Assembly (NCBI GenBank): GCA_019322895.1
Contig: JAHWHZ010000003.1
Coordinates: 1 to 64,000 of the forward strand
From: Candidatus Woesearchaeota archaeon
GTDB taxonomy: Archaea > Nanobdellota > Nanobdellia > Woesearchaeales > ARS49
DNA length: 64,000 nucleotides
Direction: 5' to 3'
Shown here one piece after another: positions 1 through 6,515 of this stretch (its first letter is position 1; each line of letters begins with the position of its first letter). Below the pieces are notes generated by a model, which did not search any database, was not told where the DNA came from, and saw nothing but the letters and a program-made list of their open reading frames with translations. A program made the translations under genes and the position numbers.

Positions 1-1
1 C

Positions 2-895
2 TTTATATGCTTCTGGAGATTCCTGCAATTAGACAAAAAAATTGAGTTCTTATGCAGTAAGGAAAGAAAGAAAAAAAGAGCTTTAAGCATCAAGAAAGAA
101 TATCACAGAACCACTGAAGAAGAAATTAAGAAAGTATTACAGCACTGTCAGAATTCCAGAGATGAAGCTTTAGTCATGCTCTTTTATGAAACTGGAGCAA
201 GAATAAGAGACTTATCAGGTTTGAAAATCAAAAACTTTGACTTCAGTAATGAAGGCGAGTTAAGAATCACAATACCGACCAGCAAAACTGAAAAAGGAGA
301 AAGAATAGTTCTGGCAATTCTTAGCGTTCCTTACGTGGCTAAATGGTTCAGCCAGCACCCAAACAGAACAGACAGAAACGACTTTGCATTTTTAGGCCTA
401 GGACAATCAAACCGGGGCAAACCATTAACTCACTCAGGAATCCAGACCATGCTTCGCAGGACATGGAGCAGGGCTAAAGTCCCATGGAGCCCGCCTCACG
501 GGCAAAGACACAACCGAGTCAGCATAGCATGCAAGCACATGACAGACAGGCAATTATGCCAATACTTTGGCTGGAGCGAAAAGAGCAACATGCCAGCCGT
601 GTACTCTAATCTTTATGGTAATGAAGCAGATGCAGGAGTGTACTCAATGCACGGTATAGAAAAAGACGAACACATACAAACCACCAGCCTAGTAAGCAAA
701 TTATGCCCTAGATGCGACACAACAAACGAAACCAGCCTAGAGTATTGCAAAAAGTGCGGGTGCGTTCTAGACCTGAAAAAAGCTATACAAATTCAGGAAG
801 AAAAAGAAAAATTGCAAGAGCAAAAAGTCATTAACCAAATAAACAAGCACTTGGCGAAAATTATTACTCCAGCAATTTTAAAGAAAAAAACCTAA
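2..895 (+). CDS. Tyrosine recombinase (integrase), 5' truncated by window edge
   Basis: The frame is open from the first base, so the gene begins left of the window. It encodes the catalytic half of a tyrosine site-specific recombinase. Counting from the internal Met at nt 176, the catalytic Arg is in TGARIRDLSGLK (R9), the H-x-x-R pair is H108/R111 in PPHGQRHNR, and the nucleophilic Tyr is Y143 in MPAVYSNLYG. A C-terminal zinc ribbon follows (C177, C180, C191, C194), then a basic coiled tail. This architecture is known in archaeal XerC/D-like integrases of plasmids and integrated elements. It converges with the ParB-like gene, overlapping it by 4 nt. Its target site is not in view. Family assignment is firm; element identity is not. 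Confidence 0.88.
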   Translation, partial: FICFWRFLQLDKKIEFLCSKERKKKRALSIKKEYHRTTEEEIKKVLQHCQNSRDEALVMLFYETGARIRDLSGLKIKNFDFSNEGELRITIPTSKTEKGERIVLAILSVPYVAKWFSQHPNRTDRNDFAFLGLGQSNRGKPLTHSGIQTMLRRTWSRAKVPWSPPHGQRHNRVSIACKHMTDRQLCQYFGWSEKSNMPAVYSNLYGNEADAGVYSMHGIEKDEHIQTTSLVSKLCPRCDTTNETSLEYCKKCGCVLDLKKAIQIQEEKEKLQEQKVINQINKHLAKIITPAILKKKT

Positions 896-1377
896 ACTTT
901 TTTTTCTCCTTTTGTTTCTCTCCATAGCTTGATGGCTTGTTTCTCCTGACCACTCAAATCCGCTAAATGATTTATCATGTTATACAGATAAGGTCTGCTC
1001 TTTCCTAATCTGTTAGCGGCTAACTCAGGAGTGTACCCGCTTTTTGTTATGTATTCTTTGATTTTTGGTGCAATCTCTTCTTCTGCACAGCTGGTAGAGT
1101 TAAGACTAGCAATTAATTGGTATTCTAGTCTTTGCACATCGCTAAGATTCTCTTCGTAAATAATTGGGACTTTTTTTAATCCAATTATTTTTGATGCACG
1201 CCAACGTCTTTCACCGTCAATAATTGTGTTGTCCTTTTGTATAAGAATAGGAACAATCATCCCAACTTCTTTGATGGAGTTTGCCAATTCTTGCAATTCT
1301 TCTTTACCAAAACCTGTTTTTTTTCTTGGCTGGTTTTTATCAGGTTTTACTTTATTTATAGAAATAAATTCTTTCAT
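892..1377 (-). CDS. ParB-like nuclease-domain protein
   Basis: 161 residues with the ParB/Spo0J N-terminal fold. The N-terminus (ISINKVKPDKNQPRK) matches the usual 'I.V..I.PN..QPR' entry, and DGERRWRA (GERR at residues 55-58) is the CTP/nucleotide-binding signature. Residues from about 105 form a probable helix-turn-helix (TPELAANRLGKSRPYLYNMI). ParB proteins load at parS sites and help segregate or regulate DNA; stand-alone archaeal copies often belong to plasmids or integrated elements. It is last in a minus-strand group with a doubtful 94-aa ORF and an AbrB-like gene, and faces the integrase. There is no ParA in view, so a regulatory role is as likely as partitioning. Confidence 0.85.
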   Translation of the reverse strand: MKEFISINKVKPDKNQPRKKTGFGKEELQELANSIKEVGMIVPILIQKDNTIIDGERRWRASKIIGLKKVPIIYEENLSDVQRLEYQLIASLNSTSCAEEEIAPKIKEYITKSGYTPELAANRLGKSRPYLYNMINHLADLSGQEKQAIKLWRETKGEKKV

Positions 1378-1389
1378 ATTTTTCCCTCC

Positions 1390-1674
1390 TTATCTTTTTT
1401 CATTGTTGAGTATGCCTGCGAGTTTTCCTTTTTTGACGAGAATTTTTTTGTCGTGCTTGAAACAATATTCTTCTAAGATTTTTATTGAGCAAGCTGGAGA
1501 ATTTTGTTGTGGCTCTAAAGGGGGGTGGTCACAAGAACCAGCTTGCTCTTGATTATGAAGTTCCTGCAGGGCATGGCATTGCGACCCTGCAGGTTTTCCA
1601 TTCGAGGTGAAATCGCATGGATTTTTAGCTAAGAAAGACTCAGCAGTGTTATGTAGTATTTGATTCTCTTGCAT
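1390..1674 (-). CDS. Hypothetical 94-aa ORF over two DNA hairpins (doubtful coding)
   Basis: An ATG start at 1674 is chosen because GGTGAT lies a few bases upstream; a GTG at 1719 would extend it to 109 residues. I do not recognise the product. The composition is odd for this genome (many Cys, His, Gln and Pro in the middle), and the middle of the ORF coincides with two perfect inverted repeats at 1487-1548 and 1563-1593. The DNA may therefore be conserved as a site or RNA structure rather than as protein. It overlaps the end of the upstream AbrB-like gene by 26 nt and precedes the ParB-like gene by 12 nt, so it could still be a translated operon member. Confidence 0.4.
   Translation of the reverse strand: MQENQILHNTAESFLAKNPCDFTSNGKPAGSQCHALQELHNQEQAGSCDHPPLEPQQNSPACSIKILEEYCFKHDKKILVKKGKLAGILNNEKR
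1487..1593. repeat. Two adjacent perfect inverted repeats
   Basis: GAGCAAGCTGG at 1487-1497 pairs with its exact complement at 1538-1548 (11 bp arms, 40 nt loop). CCTGCAGGG at 1563-1571 pairs with 1585-1593 (9 bp arms, 13 nt loop; each arm holds the palindrome CCTGCAGG). They lie between a ParB-like and an AbrB-like gene near an integrase. They could be a partition or recombination site, or structured RNA. I see them directly; function is inference. Confidence 0.6.
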
Positions 1675-1828
1675 TAGTATCACCAACTTTTTTTTCTTTA
1701 ACGATAAATTCGTACTCACTGAGTTCTAGAATTTTGTTTTCAACGTATGCTTTAGGTACGGTTATGACGAAAGAATCATTGTTTTTGCGTATTTTTGCTA
1801 CGAATGTGATTTGTTGCTCTATTGACAT
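1649..1828 (-). CDS. AbrB/MazE-like DNA-binding protein (59 aa)
   Basis: A short gene read directly from the sequence: start ATG at 1828 preceded by AAAGGTGT, stop TAA at 1649-1651. The 59-residue product contains FVAKIRKNNDSFVITVPKAY, the swapped-hairpin AbrB/SpoVT pattern (basic strand, then 'x-VTVPKxxV'), here at residues 9-28. Such proteins are small dimeric transcription factors or antitoxins. It is the first gene of the minus-strand group with the 94-aa ORF and the ParB-like gene, so it may autoregulate that group. No toxin-like partner is recognisable beside it. Confidence 0.72.
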   Translation of the reverse strand: MSIEQQITFVAKIRKNNDSFVITVPKAYVENKILELSEYEFIVKEKKVGDTNARESNTT

Positions 1829-1860
1829 TTTTTTGTTACACCTTTCTTTTTTGCGAAAAC

Positions 1861-1868
1861 TTTATATA
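1861..1868 (+). promoter_or_regulatory. TATA box of the eS17-Alba operon
   Basis: TTTATATA 24-31 nt before the eS17 ATG at 1892. With the usual archaeal spacing, transcription would begin at or next to the start codon, giving a leaderless message. This decides the start at 1892 over the upstream ATG at 1868, which overlaps the TATA box. Confidence 0.75.
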
Positions 1869-1891
1869 TGCACGATGATTTTCCCTTTGTT

Positions 1892-2086
1892 ATGGGGAGA
1901 ATCAAGACCAAACTAATCAAGAGACTTACGTTTCAGCTAATGAAAGAGCATGGCAGTGAGTTCAAGGAAGATTTTAATGAAAACAAGCAATTAGTAGAGC
2001 AATTTCTATCAGGGCCAAGCAAGAAGATAAGAAATTGCATTGCAGGATATGTTACACGATTATTGAAACGAAAAGAAGAATACTAA
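1892..2086 (+). CDS. rps17e: 30S ribosomal protein eS17
   Basis: 64 residues starting MGRIKTKLIKRLTFQLM and containing SKKIRNCIAGYVTRLLKR, the conserved core of archaeal/eukaryal S17e (the family motif is 'SKK.RN.IAGYVTRL'). It is a small-subunit ribosomal protein with no bacterial counterpart, which anchors the window in Archaea. The in-frame ATG at 1868 is rejected because a TATA box overlaps it; the chosen start has leaderless geometry and the family's normal N-terminus. It is followed 20 nt later by the Alba gene, probably in one transcript. Confidence 0.93.
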   Translation: MGRIKTKLIKRLTFQLMKEHGSEFKEDFNENKQLVEQFLSGPSKKIRNCIAGYVTRLLKRKEEY

Positions 2087-2106
2087 AAACAACGGGGGGA
2101 TGAGAA

Positions 2107-2388
2107 ATGGCAGATGATAACTCAATTTTTATTGGAGCAAAGCCATTTATGAACTATGTGACTGGGGTTGTGATGCAGTTCACGACAAAAGGAGCAGAGT
2201 CTGTGATTGTGAAGGCAAGAGGAAAATTTATTTCTCGGGCAGTGGACGTGGCAGAAGTAGCTTCAAAAAGATTTTTAGAAGGATCTGTTGGAGTGAAAGA
2301 CATAAGAATCGACTCAGAAGAGTTTGAAAACAAGGAAGGAAGACAGGTAAGAGTAAGCACTGTTGAAATCACTTTAGGAAAGAAATAA
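2107..2388 (+). CDS. albA: Alba chromatin / RNA-binding protein
   Basis: 93 residues of the Alba family: IFIGAKPFMNYV at the N-terminus, the basic VIVKARGKFISRAVDVAEV segment that carries the lysine contacting nucleic acid, and a C-terminal RVSTVEITL strand. Alba dimers coat DNA in many archaea and also bind RNA; acetylation of its lysine loosens binding in Sulfolobus, which is of interest because a deacetylase-family gene lies at 43022-43930 (the link is speculative). A GGGGGATGA Shine-Dalgarno lies before the ATG. It is second in the operon after eS17. T-rich DNA follows. Confidence 0.93.
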   Translation: MADDNSIFIGAKPFMNYVTGVVMQFTTKGAESVIVKARGKFISRAVDVAEVASKRFLEGSVGVKDIRIDSEEFENKEGRQVRVSTVEITLGKK

Positions 2389-2408
2389 ATTTAATTTTTT
2401 CTTTTTTT
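2389..2408 (+). terminator. T-rich terminator after Alba
   Basis: T runs directly after the Alba stop codon, in the 38 nt between convergent genes. Archaeal intrinsic termination needs only U-rich RNA; no hairpin is seen. The opposite strand is A/T rich enough to serve the paralog cluster too. Confidence 0.45.
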
Positions 2409-2426
2409 AAAATAATAATAAAAAAA

Positions 2427-2930
2427 TTAATAAGATCTTATTGCGCTTGGTTCTTTGCAGCAGTATGCAAAGTTAGCTATCTGTTCTGGTGCTTTTACGC
2501 AGTTTTCAAGGCCTAAATCCCTTGCATGCTGTACAGATGCTCCTCTAGTGTATCCTGCTGGAATCGCGCCGATATTTGCCTGCCCGGTGCATGATGTCAA
2601 TACCTGGTGTATCTTTTTTTCTGGATCTCTTCCATATATGAATCCCTTGCTTACACCGATCTCTGCACCTTCATCTTGCCATCCGCCGAAGGTTCTGCTT
2701 GCTCCGCCGTATGGAGGGATTTGCGCTTCTGTTTTTACGCCGTATGATGCCGGGTTTTCAGTAACTTTGTTAATCTGTCTTGTGTATGGAAAAGGGCTTT
2801 TTGGATATACATAAATGCCTCCTCCTACAGTTGCTCCTGTTTTTGCTGTGGAAAACAGCATCACCAAAGCTACAATAGCCAGTATTATAACTACGCCTAA
2901 AACGCATAGTGTTATGTGTTTTTGTTCCAT
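2427..2930 (-). CDS. Membrane-anchored Cys-rich extracellular protein, paralog 9
   Basis: 167 residues; last gene of the nine-member cluster. An N-terminal helix (about residues 7-27) ends in FSTAKTG, the family's post-membrane motif. The ectodomain starts with Pro/Tyr-rich sequence (SPFPYTRQ) and ends in the family domain: a Cys in LTSCTGQ, IPAGYTRG, a Cys in LENCVKAPEQIA, then YCCKEP. The four cysteines could form two disulfides outside the cell. It belongs to the subgroup with 'KAP..IA...YCC'. There is no prepilin peptidase motif before the helix, so it is more likely a signal anchor than a pilin. Function unknown. Confidence 0.75.
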   Translation of the reverse strand: MEQKHITLCVLGVVIILAIVALVMLFSTAKTGATVGGGIYVYPKSPFPYTRQINKVTENPASYGVKTEAQIPPYGGASRTFGGWQDEGAEIGVSKGFIYGRDPEKKIHQVLTSCTGQANIGAIPAGYTRGASVQHARDLGLENCVKAPEQIANFAYCCKEPSAIRSY

Positions 2931-2952
2931 TTTTTATCTAAACCTCTCTTGC

Positions 2953-3273
2953 TTATTTTGCATATCGTGAGCGCGGCGTTGTCCATTCTGAATAATCATT
3001 GAATGGAGGATATGGCGGGTAACCAAAATAGTCGCTTAATGGCACATCTTGCAATGTTCTTGATGCTCTTGGCTGTATGCCATAATATGCCGGTTGTTCT
3101 AGTGTGAATTCATACATTACTGGCGGATTATCATATACAAATACCGGATTTTCATAGAAATAAGCTACTTGCGCGCCAGTGAGCGCGTTTTTGAAAATCA
3201 AAACAAGTATGATGATTGCCAATACAGCTACGATTCCTAGAATGACGAGTGTTATGCTTTTTTTTTCTTCCAT
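2953..3273 (-). CDS. Membrane-anchored paralog 8, lacking the Cys domain
   Basis: The start is placed at ATG 3273 (MEEKKSITLVILGIV), the family's standard N-terminus, one base from the preceding stop; the longer frame overlaps the previous gene. The 106-residue product has the anchor helix and the FKNALTGAQ motif, then a Tyr/Pro-rich tail (YENPVFVYDNPP; FGYPPYPPFNDY). It contains no cysteine, so it has lost, or never had, the CC-containing domain of its neighbours. It may be a decayed copy or a specialised variant with only the aromatic/Pro region. Confidence 0.68.
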   Translation of the reverse strand: MEEKKSITLVILGIVAVLAIIILVLIFKNALTGAQVAYFYENPVFVYDNPPVMYEFTLEQPAYYGIQPRASRTLQDVPLSDYFGYPPYPPFNDYSEWTTPRSRYAK

Positions 3274-3274
3274 T

Positions 3275-3733
3275 TTAATAACCTTTTGTTGGCCTGCAGC
3301 AATATTCAAATTCTGCTCTTTCTAATTCTTTTGGCTTTTCAACGCAGTTTTCTGGAAAATACCTGTCTTCCATCTCCATATATGTTGCAGGTTCGCTGAA
3401 TCCTTCAGGAACATTTCCCAAAGGAATCTGTCCTGCGCAGCTTAAAAGCGCAGTATATGTCCTTCCAGGGTATCTTCTGCGAAACATGCCGTATTTGGTC
3501 TCTTCATATGCCTTGTCTGTTTTTGCTACTTTTGCTCCTTGAAAAGGCAGTACAGAGACTCCGCCTTTTACTGTCCTTTTCTCAGCATATGGATACCAAT
3601 TCAGCATCTCTTGCCCTGAATATGGCTTGTAACCATATTCTCCTGTAAAGCTTGTCTTGAAAAACAATACGAGCCCTATTGCCGCGAGTATTGCGACTAT
3701 TATTAAGACTAATAGGGCTGCTTTATTTTCCAT
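3275..3733 (-). CDS. Membrane-anchored Cys-rich extracellular protein, paralog 7
   Basis: 152 residues. The anchor helix at about 5-26 is followed by FKTSFTGEY. A divergent middle precedes the family domain: LLSCAGQ, a VPEGF turn, ENCVEKPKE and EYCCRPT. It keeps all four conserved cysteines. The GNVPEGF turn resembles GNVPKDF in paralog 5. The gene is 4 nt from paralog 6 upstream and 1 nt from paralog 8 downstream, so translation is likely coupled. Function unknown; outside-facing location is inferred from the anchor and cysteines. Confidence 0.74.
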   Translation of the reverse strand: MENKAALLVLIIVAILAAIGLVLFFKTSFTGEYGYKPYSGQEMLNWYPYAEKRTVKGGVSVLPFQGAKVAKTDKAYEETKYGMFRRRYPGRTYTALLSCAGQIPLGNVPEGFSEPATYMEMEDRYFPENCVEKPKELERAEFEYCCRPTKGY

Positions 3734-3737
3734 TCTT

Positions 3738-4154
3738 TTATGGGCTTGTTGGAGGCTTGCAGCAATTTCCGCGCAGTGAGTTTTCTACAACTATGCACTG
3801 CTCAGGTCCCCTGTTCCTGCTTTGCTGTATGTTTGCATCCCAGGTGAATCCTGCTGGCACAAGTCCAAGCCTTACTAACGCGTCACATCTTCCTTTTTGT
3901 GACCTGTACGTCAGTTCAGGGGCTCTTTTTCTGCTCCAGTAGTCATCTTCCCGGTAGTATGGGAATGGGGTTCCTTGCACATTGCCTCTTGCCACTGCTC
4001 CTGGATATTCCATTACTATTCCAGGATATGGCTGGTTAGCTCTTGCTGCTATTGTTGCTCCTGTACTTGCTGTCTTGAACAGCAGTACCAAGCCGATTAT
4101 TGCAAGCACTACAACTATGCCTAATGCAACTAGTGCGGTATGTTTGTCTTCCAT
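3738..4154 (-). CDS. Membrane-anchored Cys-rich extracellular protein, paralog 6
   Basis: 138 residues. MEDKHTALVALGIVVV leads into the anchor helix, then FKTASTGAT. It belongs to the subgroup with PFPYYREDDYW, WSRKRAPELTY, KGRCDALV, VPAGFTWDAN and NCCKPP. The stretch shared with paralogs 3 and 4 is long enough to show recent duplication. Four cysteines. It sits in the middle of the single minus-strand transcript. Confidence 0.75.
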   Translation of the reverse strand: MEDKHTALVALGIVVVLAIIGLVLLFKTASTGATIAARANQPYPGIVMEYPGAVARGNVQGTPFPYYREDDYWSRKRAPELTYRSQKGRCDALVRLGLVPAGFTWDANIQQSRNRGPEQCIVVENSLRGNCCKPPTSP

Positions 4155-4166
4155 TTTAGTTCCTCT

Positions 4167-4517
4167 TTAAGATAATGGCTGTGCTGCCAATGGTTTGTTT
4201 GGCAGGCAGCAGTATTCGATAGGTGCTATGTTTGCAGGTGCTTTAACACAGTAGCTTGCTCCGCGTGCTTTCATTGCATCTGTGGAGTATAGCCCCATTG
4301 TGAAGTCTTTTGGAACATTTCCAAGCCTGCCTTGTGTCTGGCAGTCATATACTTCTGCTGCAATAGGCTTCTGTATAGCTCCTCCTTGATACGGGGCCAC
4401 TATCCTTCCACCAGTTGCTTCTCCTGTCTGTCCTGCTTTGAAAAATAGCACAAGTCCGACAATTGCGATTATTGCAATAACGGTCAATATTACCAGTGCT
4501 GCATTTTTTTCATTCAT
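4167..4517 (-). CDS. Membrane-anchored Cys-rich extracellular protein, paralog 5
   Basis: 116 residues, the shortest member that still has the full Cys domain. Anchor helix, FKAGQTGEATGG, then almost directly the domain: VYDCQTQG, GNVPKDFT, SYCVKAPANIAP and EYCCLPN. It lacks the WRxxP segment of the longer subgroup, so the core domain spans only about 65 residues. The end of the domain closely matches paralog 2. Confidence 0.74.
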   Translation of the reverse strand: MNEKNAALVILTVIAIIAIVGLVLFFKAGQTGEATGGRIVAPYQGGAIQKPIAAEVYDCQTQGRLGNVPKDFTMGLYSTDAMKARGASYCVKAPANIAPIEYCCLPNKPLAAQPLS

Positions 4518-4535
4518 TTTTATTCAATCCTCCTT

Positions 4536-4952
4536 TTATGATAATGTACAACAATATCCGTCTTGAGAGTCAGTGACTCTTATGCAGTCTCTTCCCATGC
4601 TCATATAATCCACGCTTTCTTGGTAGTTTGCATCCATAATATATCCTGCAGGGACTTTTGCTATCTCTGATGTTGCAAGTATTGCGCATCTTCCCATTTT
4701 AGCTCCATATGTGTGTTCAGGTGCTTTTCTCCAGTCCCAGTCTATCTGGCCTGTGCTTCTTTTCTGTGTGCCTGTGGTGTGCAGTGCATCTTCATAGTAT
4801 GGGAATGGATTTCCTTGTGTATTTGCATATGTCTTTGAGCCGGCATAAACAACATCTCCTGTTTTTGCTGCAGAAAATAGCATTACCATGCCGACAATGG
4901 CTATTACTACAATTACGCTTAGAATAACCAGTGCTGTATGTTTGTCTTCCAT
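4536..4952 (-). CDS. Membrane-anchored Cys-rich extracellular protein, paralog 4
   Basis: 138 residues. Anchor helix, FSAAKTGDVVYAG, then NPFPYYEDALHT, QIDWDWRKAPEHTYGA, MGRCAILAT, VPAGYIMDANYQES, RDCIRV and GYCCTLS. It is the closest relative of paralog 3, sharing the ALHT and QIDWDWR blocks, and ends within three residues of the CC pair. Strong local similarity makes a recent tandem duplication likely. Confidence 0.76.
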   Translation of the reverse strand: MEDKHTALVILSVIVVIAIVGMVMLFSAAKTGDVVYAGSKTYANTQGNPFPYYEDALHTTGTQKRSTGQIDWDWRKAPEHTYGAKMGRCAILATSEIAKVPAGYIMDANYQESVDYMSMGRDCIRVTDSQDGYCCTLS

Positions 4953-4982
4953 TTTTTCTTTACCTCTTTTGTTTTAAAACAA

Positions 4983-5393
4983 TTAAGGGCTTTCAGGCGG
5001 CACGCAGCAGAATCCTTTTAATGATTCTTCTACTTGAAGGCAGTCTTTGCCTCTGCTCTGCTGGTAATTCGCATCCCAGGTATATGCTTGCGGGACTATG
5101 CCCATTTCATATGTTGCAAGGATGCTGCATCTTCCTTTCAGAGCGCCGTACGTGCGGTCAGGCCTTCTTCTCCAGTCCCAGTCTATCTGCCCAAAATCTC
5201 TTTTTTGCACTCCTAATGTGTGCAAGGCATCCCTGTAATATGGGAAAGGATTGTCTTTATATTCTTGAGGATAAGATTGTTTTGCCACGAATCCTGCACC
5301 GGTCTTTGCAGAGTTGAACAACAGCAAAAGGCCGATTATTGCAAGTATTGCGATTACCGCCAGAATAACTAAGGTTGTTTCTTTTTCTTTCAC
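4983..5393 (-). CDS. Membrane-anchored Cys-rich extracellular protein, paralog 3
   Basis: 136 residues. Anchor helix, FNSAKTGAGF, then NPFPYYRDALHT, QIDWDWRRRPDRTYGA, KGRCSILAT, VPQAYTWDANYQQSRGKDC and GFCCVPP. All family cysteines are present. The charged, aromatic WDWRRRP block after the flexible Pro/Tyr region is typical of the longer subgroup. Confidence 0.76.
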   Translation of the reverse strand: MKEKETTLVILAVIAILAIIGLLLLFNSAKTGAGFVAKQSYPQEYKDNPFPYYRDALHTLGVQKRDFGQIDWDWRRRPDRTYGALKGRCSILATYEMGIVPQAYTWDANYQQSRGKDCLQVEESLKGFCCVPPESP

Positions 5394-5408
5394 TTTTTAA
5401 CCTCTTTA

Positions 5409-5828
5409 TTAATATCTGTTTGGCAATGGTTTTGGCGGTACGCAGCAGTATTCAACAGGTGCTATGCTTGCAGGTGCTTTTGAGCAGTACATCTTTCCGC
5501 GTTTCATCATTTCTGCTTCAGACGTCACTTCAAAAGTCTGGTCCACTCTTACTTGTCCGCGTCCAGCAATCCTGTCGCATGCAAATGTGTCTGCGTATTT
5601 CATGCCTGTTCCTTCACTGCCTCCGCTGCTGAAATATTCCTGGTATGTTGGCGTTTCGAAAGGAACCGCGATGTTCTGTCCAGGTGATGGTGTCTGTAGC
5701 ACTCCTCCTGGATATATAGACCGTACCACTTCGCCAGACATTGCAGTCTTGAACAGCAGCACCAGTCCTACAACTGCTATCACTGCAACTATGCCTAGAA
5801 TAATTAAATTAAGTCCTTTTGTTTCCAT
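5409..5828 (-). CDS. Membrane-anchored Cys-rich extracellular protein, paralog 2
   Basis: Start set at ATG 5828 (METKGLNLIILG), the family N-terminus; a TTG three codons upstream is less likely. 139 residues: anchor helix, FKTAMSGEVVRS (Ser replaces the usual Thr before Gly), a Gly/Ser-rich stretch, TFACDRIA, then YCSKAPASIAPVEYCCVPP. The VP-x-G-Y/F turn between the first two cysteines is replaced by VRVDQTFEV. Confidence 0.74.
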   Translation of the reverse strand: METKGLNLIILGIVAVIAVVGLVLLFKTAMSGEVVRSIYPGGVLQTPSPGQNIAVPFETPTYQEYFSSGGSEGTGMKYADTFACDRIAGRGQVRVDQTFEVTSEAEMMKRGKMYCSKAPASIAPVEYCCVPPKPLPNRY

Positions 5829-5843
5829 CTTATACAACCTCTT

Positions 5844-6362
5844 TTAACTATATTCTGTTGAGCTTGGCGGCGTGCAGCAGAAAGGTATTCCTGTTCCTTC
5901 TGGTGCTTTTACACATTTCTTGTTGTATAGTCGTCCTTCTTTTGCATCTGTGTATGTTGCGCCCCAGGTGTGTGTTATTGGAACCACGCCAAGTCTTGCA
6001 AGTGCATTGCAGATTCCTTTTTGAGAGACATACGCGAGTTCAGGTTCTCTTCTCCTGTTCCAGTCCCTGTATACAAGGCCTTCTCCTGTGCCGTATACTT
6101 GTGTTCCTTCATCTACTGTAACTCCTGGGTCTTCTACTCCTAAATATCCGTCTGTAAAGTCTGGCTTTTCAGTTACTCCGCCCTTGTATGTTCCCTGCGC
6201 ATATGGCCAAGGATTCTCCTGTACATTTGAGTATGTGTACGAAGGTGGGAAAACACGTACAACGTCTCCTGTCATAACACTCTTGAACAGCAGCACTAAT
6301 CCGACAACTGCGATTACAGCTACTATTCCTAGAATAATCATACTTAACTCTTTTTTTTCCAT
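5844..6362 (-). CDS. Membrane-anchored Cys-rich extracellular protein, paralog 1 (operon head)
   Basis: 172 residues, the largest and first-transcribed member. Anchor helix, FKSVMTGDVVRV, NPWPYAQGTYKGG, an acidic insert, WNRRREPELAYVSQKGICNAL, VPITHTWGATYTDA, KKCVKAPEGTG and PFCCTPP. It combines features of both subgroups. An AGAGGTGA Shine-Dalgarno and a TATA box (6425-6434, minus) lie upstream. The gene drives a minus-strand run of nine genes with spacers of 1-30 nt. Confidence 0.76.
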   Translation of the reverse strand: MEKKELSMIILGIVAVIAVVGLVLLFKSVMTGDVVRVFPPSYTYSNVQENPWPYAQGTYKGGVTEKPDFTDGYLGVEDPGVTVDEGTQVYGTGEGLVYRDWNRRREPELAYVSQKGICNALARLGVVPITHTWGATYTDAKEGRLYNKKCVKAPEGTGIPFCCTPPSSTEYS

Positions 6363-6424
6363 TTCGGTTTCACCTCTAACTCTTTTAGAGTTTTACCTCG
6401 TTTTTTATTAAATTCTGCTTTTCT

Positions 6425-6434
6425 TATATATAAA
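6425..6434 (-). promoter_or_regulatory. TATA box of the nine-gene paralog cluster
   Basis: TTTATATATA on the minus strand, about 65 nt before the start of paralog 1, with a purine-rich CGAAAAG in the BRE position. It is the only strong promoter seen for the minus-strand run 6362-2427, so the cluster is probably one transcript. Confidence 0.65.
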
Positions 6435-6483
6435 CTTTTCGAGTTTTTATAGGTAAATTCGCCACTGGACAAACCCGCAAAAG

Positions 6484-6493
6484 ATATTTAAAA
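6484..6493 (+). promoter_or_regulatory. TATA-like box of the LAGLIDADG gene
   Basis: ATATTTAAAA centred 28 nt before ATG 6516, the geometry of a leaderless transcript. It supports independent expression of the endonuclease gene and the start chosen for it. Confidence 0.55.
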
Positions 6494-6515
6494 GATAATA
6501 TGTTGTTTAATATGA

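Noticed and set aside
1868..1891. Upstream ATG extending eS17 by eight residues
   Set aside because: It overlaps the TATA box and adds residues not found in the family.
2427..6362. Reading the nine paralogs as type IV pilins
   Set aside because: No prepilin peptidase motif (basic-Gly before the helix) is present and no pilus assembly genes are nearby; Cys-rich ectodomains on a signal anchor fit better.
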